Part shown: one piece after another, positions 1-13,509 of the stretch
How positions within the stretch are numbered: position 1 is the first letter of the stretch
How the letters are laid out: each line of letters starts with the position of its first letter
Assembly (NCBI GenBank): GCA_003342895.1
Contig: PTFA01000370.1
Span: forward strand, 582,834-646,833
Direction of reading: 5' to 3'
Length of the DNA: 64,000 bases
Source of the DNA: Casuarius casuarius
Lineage: Eukaryota; Chordata; Aves; Casuariiformes; Casuariidae
Translations under genes and position numbers: made by a program
Notes under the pieces: model-generated
The model's database searches: none
Told to the model about the DNA's origin: nothing
Seen by the model: the letters and a program-made list of their open reading frames with translations, nothing else

Positions 1-784
1 ATCTGAAAGAATTCATTAAGGTCTCCTGAATTTATTAAAGGTTATAAAGTTTTTTAAATCTACAAATGTTTGACATCTTTAAAGAATTATTAATTAACGC
101 ACAGCATTAAATACCGTTAAAACTCATGTTGCATTTATGAAGTATTGAGCTTCATTTAATATGCAGATCAGGTAATTCTTCTTTTTAAGCTCCATCAATC
201 TTTCTGTTCTTAGAAAAAGGTGGGGAGTTAATGGAAAGGAGGAGAAGCCAAAGCTTGCAGAGTTCTTAGGGTGAGAGAATTCACAGCCAAAATCATGATT
301 TCTCTATTCCCAGGAATTTTCATCAAAGACTTGATCTTATTGGTGTATGTCCTTCTGATTTCTGGTTTCTCTGACAGTTTTCGTATTACAGCAGTGCCTG
401 GTGGGGTTGCTTAGGGTCACGGCCTTACTGCCCTGGAGCAGTGTCCTTCAACCTGTGGGACCCGCGGGTTGCGTTAGAGGGGGACTGCGATGTGCTCAAG
501 AAAAGCGAGTTGATGTGTCCTAGGCAGTGGTGCGGAGATGTGAAGTTTCTCAAGGGGACCAGGAAGTGTTTGGAGTTCCTGGGCAGAAAGCAACCGAATG
601 CTACACAGATGGGTGACAATATCTGCTCTGTACAGTTGTTAAGAAGGTTGCTGAAACAATGAGGGGAAACCGAGTCACAGAATGAGTGAGGTGACTTACC
701 CATTGCGGAGAAGCGTGCACTCCTTGGCGCTGGAGGGGACCTGTCTACCGAGCAGACCTGCTGGACAGTGTCTTCTGTCTGCTC
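1..784. other. AT-rich intron sequence, no gene seen
   Basis: The first 200 bases are rich in TTAAT/ATTAA words and free of obvious repeats, which is compatible with a conserved non-coding element but not proof of one. The rest is ordinary unique-looking sequence. Confidence 0.5.
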
Positions 785-965
785 CTATCTGACATGGAGG
801 GACTGAGGAAGTTGGGTTTGTTCAGCCTCGAGAAGTCCAAGCATGGGAAATGCTGATCTAACCTGATCTAATGTCATAGTTTGCCCTGTTTTGGATTAGG
901 GGGTTGCAGGGGACCTCCAGAGGTCCCTTCTTACCTCAGTTACCCCAAGGTTGTATCAGAGCATG
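785..965 (+). mobile_element. CR1 LINE fragment, internally deleted
   Basis: GGGTTTGTTCAGCCTCGAGA near 816-835 matches the CR1 segment before the 3' region, and CTCCAGAGGTCCCTTCTTAC near 914-933 matches the near-terminal CR1 segment. The intervening several hundred bases of a CR1 3' end are missing, so this is a decayed, deleted copy. Confidence 0.55.
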
Positions 966-1679
966 TGGGTATGTGTGCAGTGTGGTCACTGCAGTAAAGT
1001 TGGCTGTATTCAACGGCAACAACAGGTCTATTGACTATTGGTCAAGCTGTGACTGCCCTTCCAGGCTTAGGCACCAAAATGGGTTTGTCCTTTCCTTGGA
1101 AGAGGAGTCAGTGTCTGTTTTATCTAACACGGGGGGTGAGGTGAGGCAAATCGGCATTTGAAACCCTGTTCGTGTGATAGCGCGCATGAAGTCAATTGCT
1201 GCTAATGGGAAAGACGGAGAAAGCTGCCCTCTCCCGGGATACCCTGTAACCCGCTTTTCAGGACACTGCCTGCAGTCTGGCTGAGGCTACACCTGCTTCT
1301 TCTGCATTCAAGGCATAAAATTCAGCCAGCAAGTGCTGGTGCTTGAGAAGTCTGTGTGCTTGTGCATGCGTGTGCAGGAGAGCTGCCGTTTTTTTGCAGC
1401 AATGAAAAGCTGACGTCATGGCTCCCTCCTCCCCAAAATGACCTCACAGAAACCCAGCCTCATCCATAGCAGAGGGATCCCAGGGACAAGAGCTGCCCGT
1501 TTGGGTGCTGGCAGGGCTGCAGGGACATCCCTGCAGGTTTGCTGCAGTGCAAGTGAGGTCAGGAGGTGCCAGCAGGGCTGGGAGCCGAGCTGATGGTTTT
1601 GAGGCACTTAAGATTCACCCATCCCATAAAAAACCAGGAGATTTTCCCCAGTCAGTTGTTCCATGCTGTGCAGGGAGGC
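966..1679. other. Intron sequence, nothing recognised
   Basis: No coding, RNA or repeat signature was recognised. CpG content begins to rise toward the right-hand end, into the block at 1680. Confidence 0.5.
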
Positions 1680-1960
1680 TTGCTGTGGGAGATGGAGAGC
1701 GAGCAGCCGTCTGAGCGGCGTTTTCGGCTGGGCAGGAGCCTCCGGCAACTGCTTTCTCGGCTGCCTGCCATTCCCAGAAGAGGCGTGCAGACGATGCGAA
1801 AGCGCTGCACGGAGGAAGCGTGCATCTGCTTCCAAAACGCTCTTGGCTGAGCGGGGGAGCGCGCGGGGTTAGAGCGAGCGTGTGTGCGCGCACGTGTGTG
1901 CAGCTCTCGTTCCAGAGCAGCTGCTAAATAGCCAGCAGTGCCGATTAGCGTAAGAGCCTC
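1680..1960. promoter_or_regulatory. CpG island-like block inside the intron
   Basis: By hand count there are about two dozen CpG dinucleotides in 1681-1920, against a CpG-poor background, with clearly raised GC. The densest part is the alternating CG/TG run around 1856-1900 (for example GTGTGTGCGCGCACGTGTG). There is no TATA box or recognisable exon. This could be an alternative promoter, an orphan CpG island or a methylation-resistant enhancer. Direction is unknown. Confidence 0.55.
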
Positions 1961-4900
1961 TCTCAGAACATGGAGGGAACGACCTCCGAAGGTGCTTTGG
2001 GGAAGACGGTGGTTTCTGCTTCTTTTTTCCCCCACCTTGAACAAAGAAAACATGATTTCAAGGGTGTGTATTTAGAGAGGCAGGTAGAAAGTACAGAAGA
2101 ATCATGCCTGCAGATCACTTGATTTTTTACAAGTCCCAGTGAAATAGGTGGCATTCACCCTGTGTCTTTACTGAAAAAAGGGAAATTCTCTTACCAAAGA
2201 AAAATCTCTTTAGCCCTTCCTTCCCAGCTATAGGTTCGGAAATCGGTGGTGCTTTACATGCTGGTGGTGGTCTGCAGTGACCACAACCAAGTCCATCATT
2301 GCTGTGCCAAGCAGAAGACCCAGGGCAATAGCTGACTCCCAGCACCAGCATTAAACCAGCAGGGAGTCATCCCAACCCAGCTGAATTCAGGGGCAAAGCT
2401 CTGGCTGGGGCTTCGCGTGAGGTGCTAAGAGCAGAAGGTGCTGCTGTCAAAATCAAAACTGACCCATGGCGTAATGAGGGCAGTTTTCAGAGGTAGTTTT
2501 TTCTTCTCTAAACAGGTAAATTCATCCATCTGAAATCTCCCCCTTCTTTCCTGCCTTTTCCAGTGCCCCCACCCAGGGAGCAGATGCATTTCCCTAGTGA
2601 GCACAATCCGGGCACAGCTGGGTTTCCACTGACCCAGACAGGGCTTCTTGAGAGAGAAGCACCACTACTGGCCTTTGCTGCAAAATCAGAGCAGAGCAGC
2701 TCCATAAACCACCCCAACTAGTGACGCATCTGTCATGTTCAGGGGTGTCAAACATCTGCTTGGAAGGGAAAGGGAGCCGACAGCCAGAGTCCACTTTACA
2801 TACACCCAGGCGCAGCAACCACTGAAGCCTGCCCTATTGCACTTGGTAGGATCATGATTACTTCCCAAGATAGATGTTGGCCGTCAGATCACATTAAGGC
2901 CCAATTAGCTGTTACTTTTGTTAGGTTTATTTATGACTGGTTGCACCAAAACCATTAAAGAGAGTTGCAGGTTTACTCAAGCAGCAATCAAGACATTACT
3001 GCTGAAATCAAAGCAGTCATTCACTCCATTTACTCTACCAGAGACTGGCAAAAGCAGTGTGGCACAGAGGCCAAATCCTTTCCTTACCTGTGGGGGGGCT
3101 CCAAAGGATCTACCCAACATGATCCCCTTATTTTACCTACTGTACCCATGGATTCTTCTAAGGAAGTCTTTACCACATTCATACATTACATCATCATTCC
3201 TGGTGGCTCTTCAAATCACTTTAGTCCAGCTAAGTTTGGTATTTATCATCACACTGTCATGGTTATATTATTAGAAATTGCCCATGAACTTCAAGTCTAG
3301 CTGAAAACAATTTGAGCAAATAACAGACAAACTTAACAGAATTATCATCTCCTTATAATGTTCTCTAACAATGCTGCTGAAACTTTTCTGGATAATACAG
3401 TAGTTTCTGCATGCCAGCATACCCACAATGCAATTTGCCCAAGCCAAGAAAGCTTCTTAGGCTTAAATTTCCCCTGCTTGCACTTCTGCAAGGCTGAAAC
3501 TCTTCAGCAGGGCCAACACAGGAGAGTGCCATAACAGGGCAGGCTCTGCATGATATCAAAGAAAGAAAAGATTTTTCTGTTTCACTGAGGCTTCACTTGA
3601 GTTTATATCAGTGCAGGAGACTTAGATGTAGGATGAAGTCAAGCCAGCCTGGTTGTCCCCATCCGTCCCAGCAGGATGGTGGGGAAAAGAGTGGCTGAAG
3701 TAGGAGGTCACTGATGCTTTCTAACTTGCTGTAATCCTGCTCTAGGGATTTCCTTGAGCTTAGGAGCCCGGAGGTGCGTGTGCTCAGGGAAAAATGCATG
3801 GACAGCAGGTTGGAGAGGGAAGAGGGAACTTTGGTAGGTTTGTGCAGTATGAAAGTGCCATTTTTATTGTGTGATGACTTCTTCTGGTTTGACTGGGTTT
3901 GCCCTGGGGAGATGGAAGGGCAGAGCCTATGCTGTGTAAATTAAATCAGAAAAATTAAAACCAGTGTAACTTTTACATCTAACGGCACCTTAAGAGGTTG
4001 AATTTCATGGGGACACTCCAGAAAGCCAACCTGATTGTCTTCTCAGATAGGCGAGTTAAAACCTCTTCAAATACGTATTTGCATACTCAGAATAAAATTG
4101 CCTATGTTAGACTCAAAATGAAATCAAACAATTGGAAATAATCCTGAGAGAGGTCGTCTGCACTGGGGTTGACTGCAGAATAATTCATTCACTTTGAAAT
4201 CACAGTTTCCACGGGTTCAGATCAGTTTTCCAAGGTGTTCCCATACAGTCAGGCTTTAAGAAAATTTGAAGAAATCTCTAATTCTTTGACTGAACTCCGA
4301 TTAGGGGAAAACTGTGATCTGAACAACCCTTTTTAGATAAAATAAGCAGAGTAGCTAGCTTAAAAGGCTGGCTGCTGATCTGGCTCCTGGCTGACACTGT
4401 TGAGGAATCATGCACATATAAGGCAGCACTGCTGGCACAGCGGGATGGGGAGGAAACCTTTTCCTACACATATTCAAGCCATGAGTGTACGAAGGACATT
4501 GCACGCTGAGTGCCTTATTCCCAGAGGTGATCTTAAGGGGTCATGAGCCAAAATGAGGCAAAATGTCCATGTGGATATTTCCTGATAGTGAGATCAAGAG
4601 ACAGACCAAGAAAAAAAAAAAATCTGCTTTTGAGAAAAAACTAGAGCTGGCCTTAAGCCTCATCTGTCTAAGGACTTATTCTGGACTACCTTCTTGACAT
4701 TAATGGTTCATAATTAATTCCCTGTGTTGATGTTCTTATTCCAGAATCAGACACGCCTTATTCCAAATTAGTTTAATCCACATGAGACCCTGCCACCAAA
4801 TCAGGTTAAGAAATTAGCACAAATACACTGAGCCTTGGTAACCAACCGGATATGTAGGCATAGCCCATAGAAAATGGAAAGGAATTCAGCTTAATTTTGC

Positions 4901-6481
4901 TTATCAGAGAGGAGGATAAAGTCATGCAGCAAAACCTGCATCTGACTAAAAAACACACATGTGAGCAATAACTGAGCCTCAGCTGAGGTATGGTAATATT
5001 TTAAGTTGCCATGATGTGATAGAGTAGAAGAGCCCCAAGCACCTGCTGGGAAATAGTTCTTCCACTCTAAACTCACTTCCAACTGTAATCTGAGTGATTT
5101 CTGCCTCTGTAAATAAATCTGCAGAGAAAATTTCATACATTTCTCCTGACTAGGAGAGGGGATTGGGAGAGCTCCGTTGTGACTGTGGCTGCTGATCATT
5201 TGCCAATTCTTTTACCGCCTAGCTTAAAAGTGAGTAAATCAATAATTAGGTGTTTCTGTGTTTTCTATTATTTTTCTATACGCGACAAACTTTTAAATTT
5301 GAAATAGGCATGAAATTTCATCCCAGGTACCATTAATAAATGTACTTTTCTTAACAGCCAATCAAAGTGAAACATGACAAAAAGGCAGCAAATTCTGCTA
5401 TGTTTGGCCAACGGGAGGGTCGTTAAATCAAATTGTCACCACTATGAGCCTTGTTGGTGACTTTTTTGCTTGTTCATCTTTTCACGTGGGTGGCATGGGC
5501 AGAAATGTACAGAAAAGGGGCAGCTAACAGCGAGCGATCCCTTTTTAGCCTTCACCCCATTTGGTTCCTAATTCTTGGTTCATACAAGCCAATATTGGCA
5601 TCGCTCGTTTTGATCCCAGTTCTGCTGCTGACTCACTGCGTGGCCTTTGGTGCCTTTCTCCCCCTTGCAATGCTCTCAGTAGAAGCAGGGCACTGAGGCA
5701 TGTCAGAAAGCACTCTCACAGCAGCAGAAAGGATGTGTTAGGAAAATGGGGTGGATTGACACTAACTTCTTTAATTTGAAGAAGGGGAATTATTAAACCA
5801 AACTGCTACTTGTTGTGCTTCTGGTAGGGAAACCTAGTGAGTTCAAGGTGTCGTTGTGTCAGAGGCTCATAAACCCCCACCATAAGAAAGATGCTGTTCG
5901 CAAGGAAACTAGACCAAGCACAGGGCAGAAGGAGATGCTTGTGATAAGAGGATGGGGAATGTAGACATGTCTAGTCTGAAGCCACACAGAGTACTTTGGC
6001 TTAGCCTATGAGTCAAGGTCTGAGCCTGTATTCAACATCCGACCCACCTTGAACTGAAAGGGTTTGAGCAGGCCAAAGGTGGAGGGGAGGGAGAGAGGAG
6101 ACCTTGAGTCTGATCCAACCTTCAGAGCAGTGGTCAGCCTGGGCCTGACTGCAAAGGGCTCAAACCTGTGCCATTTCTTCCATAAGACGGCAATGTTGCA
6201 TGGCTGATATAAGCTGCCTGCAGCAAAGGACTCCGGGACAGGGTGGGATGTCTAAGCTTCGATTGCCCCAAAAGCAGTGTGGGGATCCCTGGCCATGTGC
6301 ATACGGGGAGTATGGCCGTGCAGATATGGCCACTGTGCCAGCAGCAGGACTTGGGAAAGGGAACTAGGTCTCCTGAGTCCCCGGACCTTGCCGGCAGACT
6401 GCAGTGTAACCAGCTCTTTGGCTACATGGAGACTAGATAATTCACCTCCCTGGGGTTGTTCTCTGACTCTGATCATGCAAC
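1961..6481. other. Intron sequence with few recognisable features
   Basis: Mostly unique sequence. Two AT-rich stretches, about 3940-4330 and 5220-5440, are dense in TAAT/ATTA words and look like non-coding conserved-element candidates. An A13 run lies near 4609. A weak SINE-like trace lies at about 5600-5690. Two overlapping open frames at 2918-3300 have no family similarity. Confidence 0.45.
5600..5695 (+). repeat. Possible MIR-like SINE remnant
   Basis: GATCCCAGTTCTGCTGCTGA followed by CTCACTGCGTGGCC resembles the middle of the MIR/CORE-SINE body (a 'tgctgctgactcactgtgtgac' type passage). No tRNA-like head or tail is visible. Confidence 0.35.
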
Positions 6482-6572
6482 AGCCACATCCATAGTATTA
6501 AACTCTCTTACCCTCCAGAGAGGTGTGACCATGCCCCAGCTGCCTGATGGGAACGGTCCCTATTTAGGGACT
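6482..6572 (-). repeat. Recurring unclassified repeat family, copy 1
   Basis: On the minus strand this reads GGGACCGTTCCCATCAGGCA, then GGTAAGAGAGTTTAATACTA and GGATGTGGC. These are the same ordered blocks seen in the other copies (a GGGACCATTCCCA-type block, then GAGAGAGTTTAA, then a GG-rich block). The TAAACTCTCTTAC core is shared exactly with the copy at 23290. Confidence 0.6.
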
Positions 6573-9500
6573 TGTTTGAGTCAGTGCTAATTCACCTGCT
6601 GTGTGTAGTCATCATTCCAGAAAACGAAAGCATCCAGTGTACCGGGTGTGTATCCAAGGAGCAGCCTCACAGTTTCCTGGGAGTATTTAGCCAGAAAGGA
6701 CACAAGGGACACACACTTCATTCATCCGACCCTGTGTCAGACTTCACGTTAGTGAGTGAGGCAACAGCTTGGAGCTTGGCAGAGAGACCTTGTGGTCTCC
6801 GGCATCTGTCGCAGGAACGTGCCAAGCCACCATGAGGAGAGGGTCTTCCCTTTCCTTTCATGTTGCTTTCTTCAGCTTGATGGGATTGTGGTATTGTTTT
6901 TTGGAAAAAGTCCCTACTGGCATGAATTAAGCAAATTCCTGCCTGAGTGCAGGAAGGAGCCTTTTGAGCAGTCCCAGAAGAGATTGCAAGCAGAGTCCTG
7001 ATTTATTCATGGAGAAAGAAGAAGTCCAGTCAGTAATTAATCTGGAGTTAAGTGCTTGGGCATGCAACCCCATGCTCTACCACAGAGATTTCCAGCTGCA
7101 GAACAATGTAAAGAAAATCACTCTGCTATCGGAGGAGGATAGGGAAAAGAGAGGTGGGAATTTCTCTCTTGAGAGTGGGATTGTGGGGCACTGATGACAA
7201 GAAAGCAAGCAGACACAAAGCAACTCACCTCTGATTTTAAGTCCAGTAGCAAGCGATCCTCCTAAATGTTTGGAATTTGCTTTTGGTCCCAAGAAACTCT
7301 TGCAAGTTTTCCAGACAGTGTAAAACATGATTTCTAGGTCGCGACAATAGGCGTTTCGCTTGGTATTTCGCGAGATATTTCATTTTGGCAATCCGAGGTG
7401 GCTTGTGCTGAGTGAATCAGATGGTCTCCTCCAGTCCTGTGGTCTGCAGACGTCCAGAACTGCCTGTGTCCAAGCCTAGAGATGGCCCAGTAAAACAACT
7501 TTTCTCTGCCCCCATATTAGTAAAAGTCCTGTGCAAAGTACAGCTCCTAGACTCCCCACCGGGCTGCATGTTCCTGCTCTTCCTGAGTCATCCAGAGCAC
7601 AAATAAAACCTCAGGCTGGAGGCAGCACCGAAAGCCCTTCACCTCCCTGTGCATGGGACACCTGCTGTGTTCAGCTCAGTGGCTTGTTAGCTCTCTCAGA
7701 GCCAAACCGTGACAGGCCAGCTGGATTTGGCTTCCCTCCCAGGGAGGCTCCGGCTGGCGCTGAGCTCTACGGGCTGTCCCTGAGCAACCTCCACCTGGCC
7801 TCAGCAAGGGCACGGTCTCCTGTGTCCCCAAGTCATGGCTGGGATGGTGAGGGCTGCTGGGAAACCCATGCCCCAGGATGGATGTAGTTGCTGCAAACCG
7901 GTTGTGAGGGAGCTTCACCAGGCCTTTTGCATCCACACTTTCTTCTCTGTGCCGGAGAATATCCATCTGCCCACTGCCGGCAGCAGTCGGGTTCGCCCCA
8001 CCAAGCTGAGCCCCGTATTACTTGTTACGCTGGTGCCAGCCCAGATCTGCTCTGTGGGTAATGGTGACTCTGTCAAGCCAAATCCTATTCCTACTGTACT
8101 GAAATTGGTGGTGAAATTCTGCATCTGCACCATTTATCTCCTAGGGCCATGCTTTTCTGTTATCCTGGAGGACAACCGGAGTTGCAGGTGTGAGATTTAC
8201 ACCAGGAGAAATGAACGGTTTACACCTTCGGCTTAGTATCCCTGGAGCTCATTCCTTTTCCTCCTCCTGAGGCAACAGTAGTGCATTCCTGGATGTCCCA
8301 ATTTCTTCTCTGACCATGTTCTCCACTACTGGATTCAACTCCTTTCAGTCACTATAGCTGCTATTTGCCTTTTCCCACCCAGGAGACTGTGGCCAGGCTT
8401 GTTAGCTACAATTCTTTACTCATTCTGGGGTAGGGTTTTTTTTTTTTTGAGCCTGTGTTTGCAGTTTGGGGGGAGCACAGGGAAGGGCAGAAAATCCTCA
8501 GGGCCTGATGTCTCCCACACCATAGTATAAAACCAACGAGGAGTCAAGAATCATTCCCCACCAGTCACTATCTGTGATGAAATGTCACCAGGATATATCA
8601 GGCCTGAGTTTTAAAAGTGCCTGAAAGTGCCTGGAGGTATGAACTGCTACATCATTTCAGTGAGCCACACTCAAATTATGGTCTGTTTAGTCTGTGCGGG
8701 TGTACGGGTGAATTAAACAGTGCCAGGACATGGTTTGGGGCCAACAGCACCAGCCCACGTGCTTCCCAGGTGCACTTTTGGAGTTAACATGGGAAAGGGA
8801 TGGTACTGGGACAGTCCATTAGGGAAAGAGAATCCAAGAGGAAAGTGCTTCCTCACTGAAACCCCATCCAGGTTTTACACTGAACGAAAAGCAGGAGTTG
8901 TGATACGCAGGGCTTTCTGGGGCAGAGAGAAGGCAGCAGGATTAGTGAAATACAGAATATGTGGAGTCAGGGAGGGAAAAATGTTAGATCATCTGTCTTC
9001 TTCCTCCATGATGTGACCAACCAAGACAGCTCAGCTCCGCAGGGATGCTGATGCTGACAAGGCCTCCAGTGAACTCCTCAAATGCAGGGAGGTCAGACCT
9101 TTTGCACAGCTGCCCTTCGGCTGTGGGACTCAATCCTCAAGAGATTAGGATGACCAGAGATCTTTGTCACTTTTTGGAACAGATGATGGTGAGGCCCATC
9201 TCTTCACATTAGCTTCCTCGTGATGTGCTCCCTAGGGGGACGATTATGGTGATGACATTAATGTAAAGATACTAGCCAGGCTTTCTCAGCCAGGTCCGCA
9301 GCAAGGAGAGGAGCTGTGCTTGCTGAGTGAGGGGCCTGTGGTTTGAGGGTGGAGCATGCCAATGTGGTGGGAGGCCACAGCTCTTCTCCCGGGAACCACG
9401 AGGCAAATGTACCTTGCTCTGATAGGAAACCACCTCTTGTAGAGTACTCTTACCTTGTGGATCTCCAAGCACTCTATAGCACCAGACAGAACCTCAGGTG

Positions 9501-9842
9501 CTTGTGGACAGGAAGGATGGTCTAGCTATGTGACACCACTCATGAAGCCACACGTTGCTTTTTTCTTGTATTTCTCATCGTCACTTGATTTGCTTGCTCA
9601 AACAATTTGGAGATTTGGGCTGCGTGTTAGAGAGAGGGAAAGTTAAATCACAAACATGGTGAAGTAGCCTTGCCAAAGCAGCTTTGGGTCAAACTCTGGG
9701 CAGGACTATCCATCTTAGCACCTCTTCATGTGAGCTCTTACAACCTGAGGCTCACACGATGGTCTCTCTCCTGGTTCTCTCTCTGCACTGAAGTCCTGTA
9801 CCTCACATCACAGCTCCAAGCCACAGCTTTTGTGCTGTCCCA

Positions 9843-9881
9843 TGTGTGGGACAGGGACAGGGTGTGGGACAGGGATGGCGT
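9843..9881. repeat. Short tandem repeat
   Basis: Two imperfect units of about 18 bases, GTGTGGGACAGGGACAGG and GTGTGGGACAGGGATGG, stand head to tail. Confidence 0.7.
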
Positions 9882-12800
9882 GTGGCTTCAAAGAGTGGAG
9901 GACAAGTTGTGTTGCAGCGATGGCTGGGCTGCTAGCAGTGGCACTGAACTCAGAGAGGCTGATGCTGTGCCCTCCCTACCAGCGTGTGTCCTAAAGTGCA
10001 AACACATCTGGCATGTGGTTTAATGAGACGCTGCCTTATGTGTTGAGTGGAAAAAACTTGAACGGCATCTCCATTCCACCTTCATACGTCATGGCAGCTT
10101 CCAGAAGTGGCAGCTATGTCAAAAGCCAAGCAGCGCCAACCTCAAATCGTTGCATCTGTGGCCACTACACCAACCCAAGAGTTTAGCCCAAGGCACAGGT
10201 TCAAACACCTGAAGTGTCCCTTTGGTTCAAAGCGTGTCTAGGAGTTTTTCTGCAGTCAAAGGAGTCAGACCAGCTACGAGGGAAAACTAATTCAGGCATC
10301 CTGTGTTACCTGGCTTCCAGGTTCAAGAGGGCAGCAAGTGATCCAGGTGGTTTGTGCTTCAGGTGGCCCAGACCTGGCTTTCCATACAGGCAGGGGTGAG
10401 AAGTCACTATAGCACCAGCAGCAGTGTCCTCCAGGACATGGTCTGACTGCAGGCCCAGGTGCGTTGTGTTTGGAAAGTGATGTACGCTGTTCAGCTGATC
10501 GAGTGTTGCTCACCTGTTTGGGGGTGATGCCCACTGCAGGTCAGTCTGCAGCATCCCACCGTCTTTGGCCACTTTGAGTGAATAAGGATAAGAGAGGTGC
10601 GAGTGAAATAGGCATGTCTTCAGTAATAGGACTCAGGACTACATCTTGGGCTGATGGCCACTTGTCCTTGCAATCTGCTCAGCAGTTTCTCTCTGAGTGT
10701 CCAGAGGAACTTGACTTCGGGGACGGCATCATGAGACCCACTCTGTACCTGTGGGAGGGGAAAAATGACATTAGCTGACAAATTTTAGATAAGCACTAAG
10801 TTTTACTCCTTGTGTCTCCTGTCCTCTTCTTAGCAGCACACCAACAAACCAGCCAAAGAGCACCGTTAGCCACATATAATGTACGAAGCAGGGTAGACAG
10901 GACTGATTAAATGAGAGTGAATCGTAGCTGTAAATAAAGGACCTTAAATGAAATCTGTCACAACTGTTAGGCTACAGCCGCAAGTAAAGGACAAAGAAAT
11001 ATCTACAAGAGCTCAATAATGCAGACAGTAGGTTCTTTATGACTGCCTCACAAAATGTAGTGAAGAGGTCTTCGGCTTTGTGGGAGCTGTGCCAAAAGCC
11101 TGTGATAATGTGTGCGGCAATAGTTTTAATAAAAATCTTTTTAAAAAAGATGAATAGAATTTATGCTTTTAGGGTGGGATTTTCCAAAGCAGCTCAATGC
11201 TGGGCTAACTCGGCTCTCATTGAAGTCAACAGGGGTTATACCTCAGAAATCAATGAGCGAGCAGATTGTTGCTGATTCTGAAAGCTTTTGAAGAGCTAGT
11301 ATTTTTGGCCAAGCAGGCAAATAAATAAATACACCTACCAAATAGAGCCCTATGCCCAAAAGCCTAGCTCCCCCATCCTTCTTTGTGGGGAAAGGGGAGA
11401 GTATGATTTCAATAATCCAGCCCTAAATCTGGAGGAACACTAATCATATCAACGGATTTACAACCATAATCAATGGTGGCATCCGGCGCTGTTTCATGGG
11501 GAGCTGAAGAGCAGCAAAATGGCAACGGATGCTTTATCGCTACATCTCCTCCCCCTGGAAAGCTGGGGCTTGTGAGCAGTCCAGCTGCTGCTGTCTCTTC
11601 CCATCGCATCTCTCAAAGTGCCTTTGCAGCCCTTCTAGCCCCAGGTGAACCGAGGGGACAGGTGGGGGCAGAAGGGGAGGGAAGGGTGGAAGCAATCCAA
11701 TCATTTTGAGGCAGCGTAAATAAACAGAACAGGAGCCTCGGGAATAGTGGTGCTTGGAAATGCCTTGTTTGGAGCCAAAAGAGGGGCTCAGGGCACAAAA
11801 CAAGTATGTCATTCTGGCTCCCACTCTGTACGTCATTACACAAGGCAGAGTGGAGAGGCAAGGAGCCGTCCACCCTCTTCTGCCTGGAAGGCTGGCGGAG
11901 ATGCCACCTCTACCTGCTCATGCTAGCACGCATAGGCCAGAGGCTACTGCCCTGGCTGCCCTGAGCACCAGCGTGGCAAAAGGCTTAATGTTTCTAAAAT
12001 GAAGTGGATTTTTCCCTAAACGTATCCTTTCCAAAGAGGTCAGGAGTGAGTGCAGCTCTCTAGTCATGTGCAGGCAAACAGGCCTAGGATGCCTCATCCT
12101 TCTGCAGCTTAACTTCCTCTGTTCTCCACTCAAGCTGTTACAGCTTCCTTTTTCGTATTTTCTTATTGCTGTGTCTCCGTTTGCAAGTGATTGCTGGCTT
12201 GCAGGGGCCAGAGGTTACTAATGCGAAGCCCACTGTAAGGTCATGGCCTGGCCTGCTAGGCCTCCTTCAGCTGCACTGGCTTTTGTACCAGTTTCAGCTG
12301 ATTTTCTCTGCATGCTCAGTGTTGCTTGTGGCTAGTGCCATTATTTGATGGCCTGACCCAGGTCTTGCTCATCTGTGCATTGTGGGCACAAGTGTTTTGC
12401 TTGTTCATGACTGGTTGGCTTTCTCTTACCTGCTTCTGTGGATTGGCCATGCCTTTGCAGCTGGATTGCAAGGAGCTGTCCTTGATGGGAAGCAGAGACA
12501 TGGTTCTTGGTCTACCTTCATGCTGAGCTATTGTCTAATTCACTGGGGGAAGTAAATTCTGGGGATCCGGGCAGGGACTCCTTTCTCTGCATTTTGTCTT
12601 TGCCACCAGACTTCTGCCTGTCTTTTCCTACAAGGCTGCCTTCCCATTGCTCTGCAAGTGATTGCTTGAGCCCAAATTCCCCTTTGGCTTTGGACGACAG
12701 GGATTCTGCTGCAATCCATGGACACAACATCATCCACTACAGGCATGTTGTGTATATGACATGAATATAATAAATAGAAGTCTGAGATACGCTCAGTCGC

Positions 12801-13446
12801 AGGGAGAAACTTTCCCAGCTGTCTGAAGCTGGGTGATGCAGCTAGATCCCATAGCATCCTTGTCTTTGCTAAGCTGACTTTGCTGCTGTTTGTCACTTAC
12901 AAGCCAGCTGGGACACAGAAAACAGGTATTCCGGTGCCTAAATCCCCACAGAGCTCCGTTTGATCATCCTAATCATGTACCAAGGCTAATGGAAAACAGC
13001 ACAGGGGTTTTGGATAGAGCTGCATGGTTTGTACACTTCCCTGGGGAAGGGAGAGATTTTATATTTTACCTTGCATCAGCACCAGCAGCCTTGAATCCAG
13101 AGCACTTGCAGCCCAGGACAGTGCTGTAGCCACCAGATTTTGAAGGATTCAAAGCAATGCTGCCTGAGCTGGGCAGTGATGCAGGAAGAGCCATGGGCTG
13201 GGAAATCTGTGGCTCTCTAATCTGATGGCACTCAGGAGTCATGGGAAGGGAGTCCAGAGTTTCCTGAGTTTTGCACAGGGTTTATGTTAAGGTCAAATGC
13301 ATAAACAGACCTGAGAGAATCCAGACCTGTGGTCTGGATGACTAAGTATAGGAAGGTGTTTCAGGCTCTGCACCCCAGTTTCACAGAAGTTTCTAGCCAT
13401 GCCACCAGGTTGGCATCCCTGCTCATGTAGGTTTCCATGCTGGAAA

Positions 13447-13509
13447 CCTCTCATCTCATGTCATCTCATGTCTCCTCTCCTCTTCCCTTCTCTCCTCTCT
13501 CTTCTCTTT
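13447..13509. repeat. Polypyrimidine tract with short tandem start
   Basis: A 10-base ATCTCATGTC unit repeated twice leads into a nearly pure C/T run made of CTCTCCTCTTCCC-type words. Confidence 0.75.

Noticed and set aside
2918..3300. Two overlapping open frames of 118 and 111 codons
   Set aside because: Different frames over the same DNA, no recognisable motif, and no evidence of an exon.
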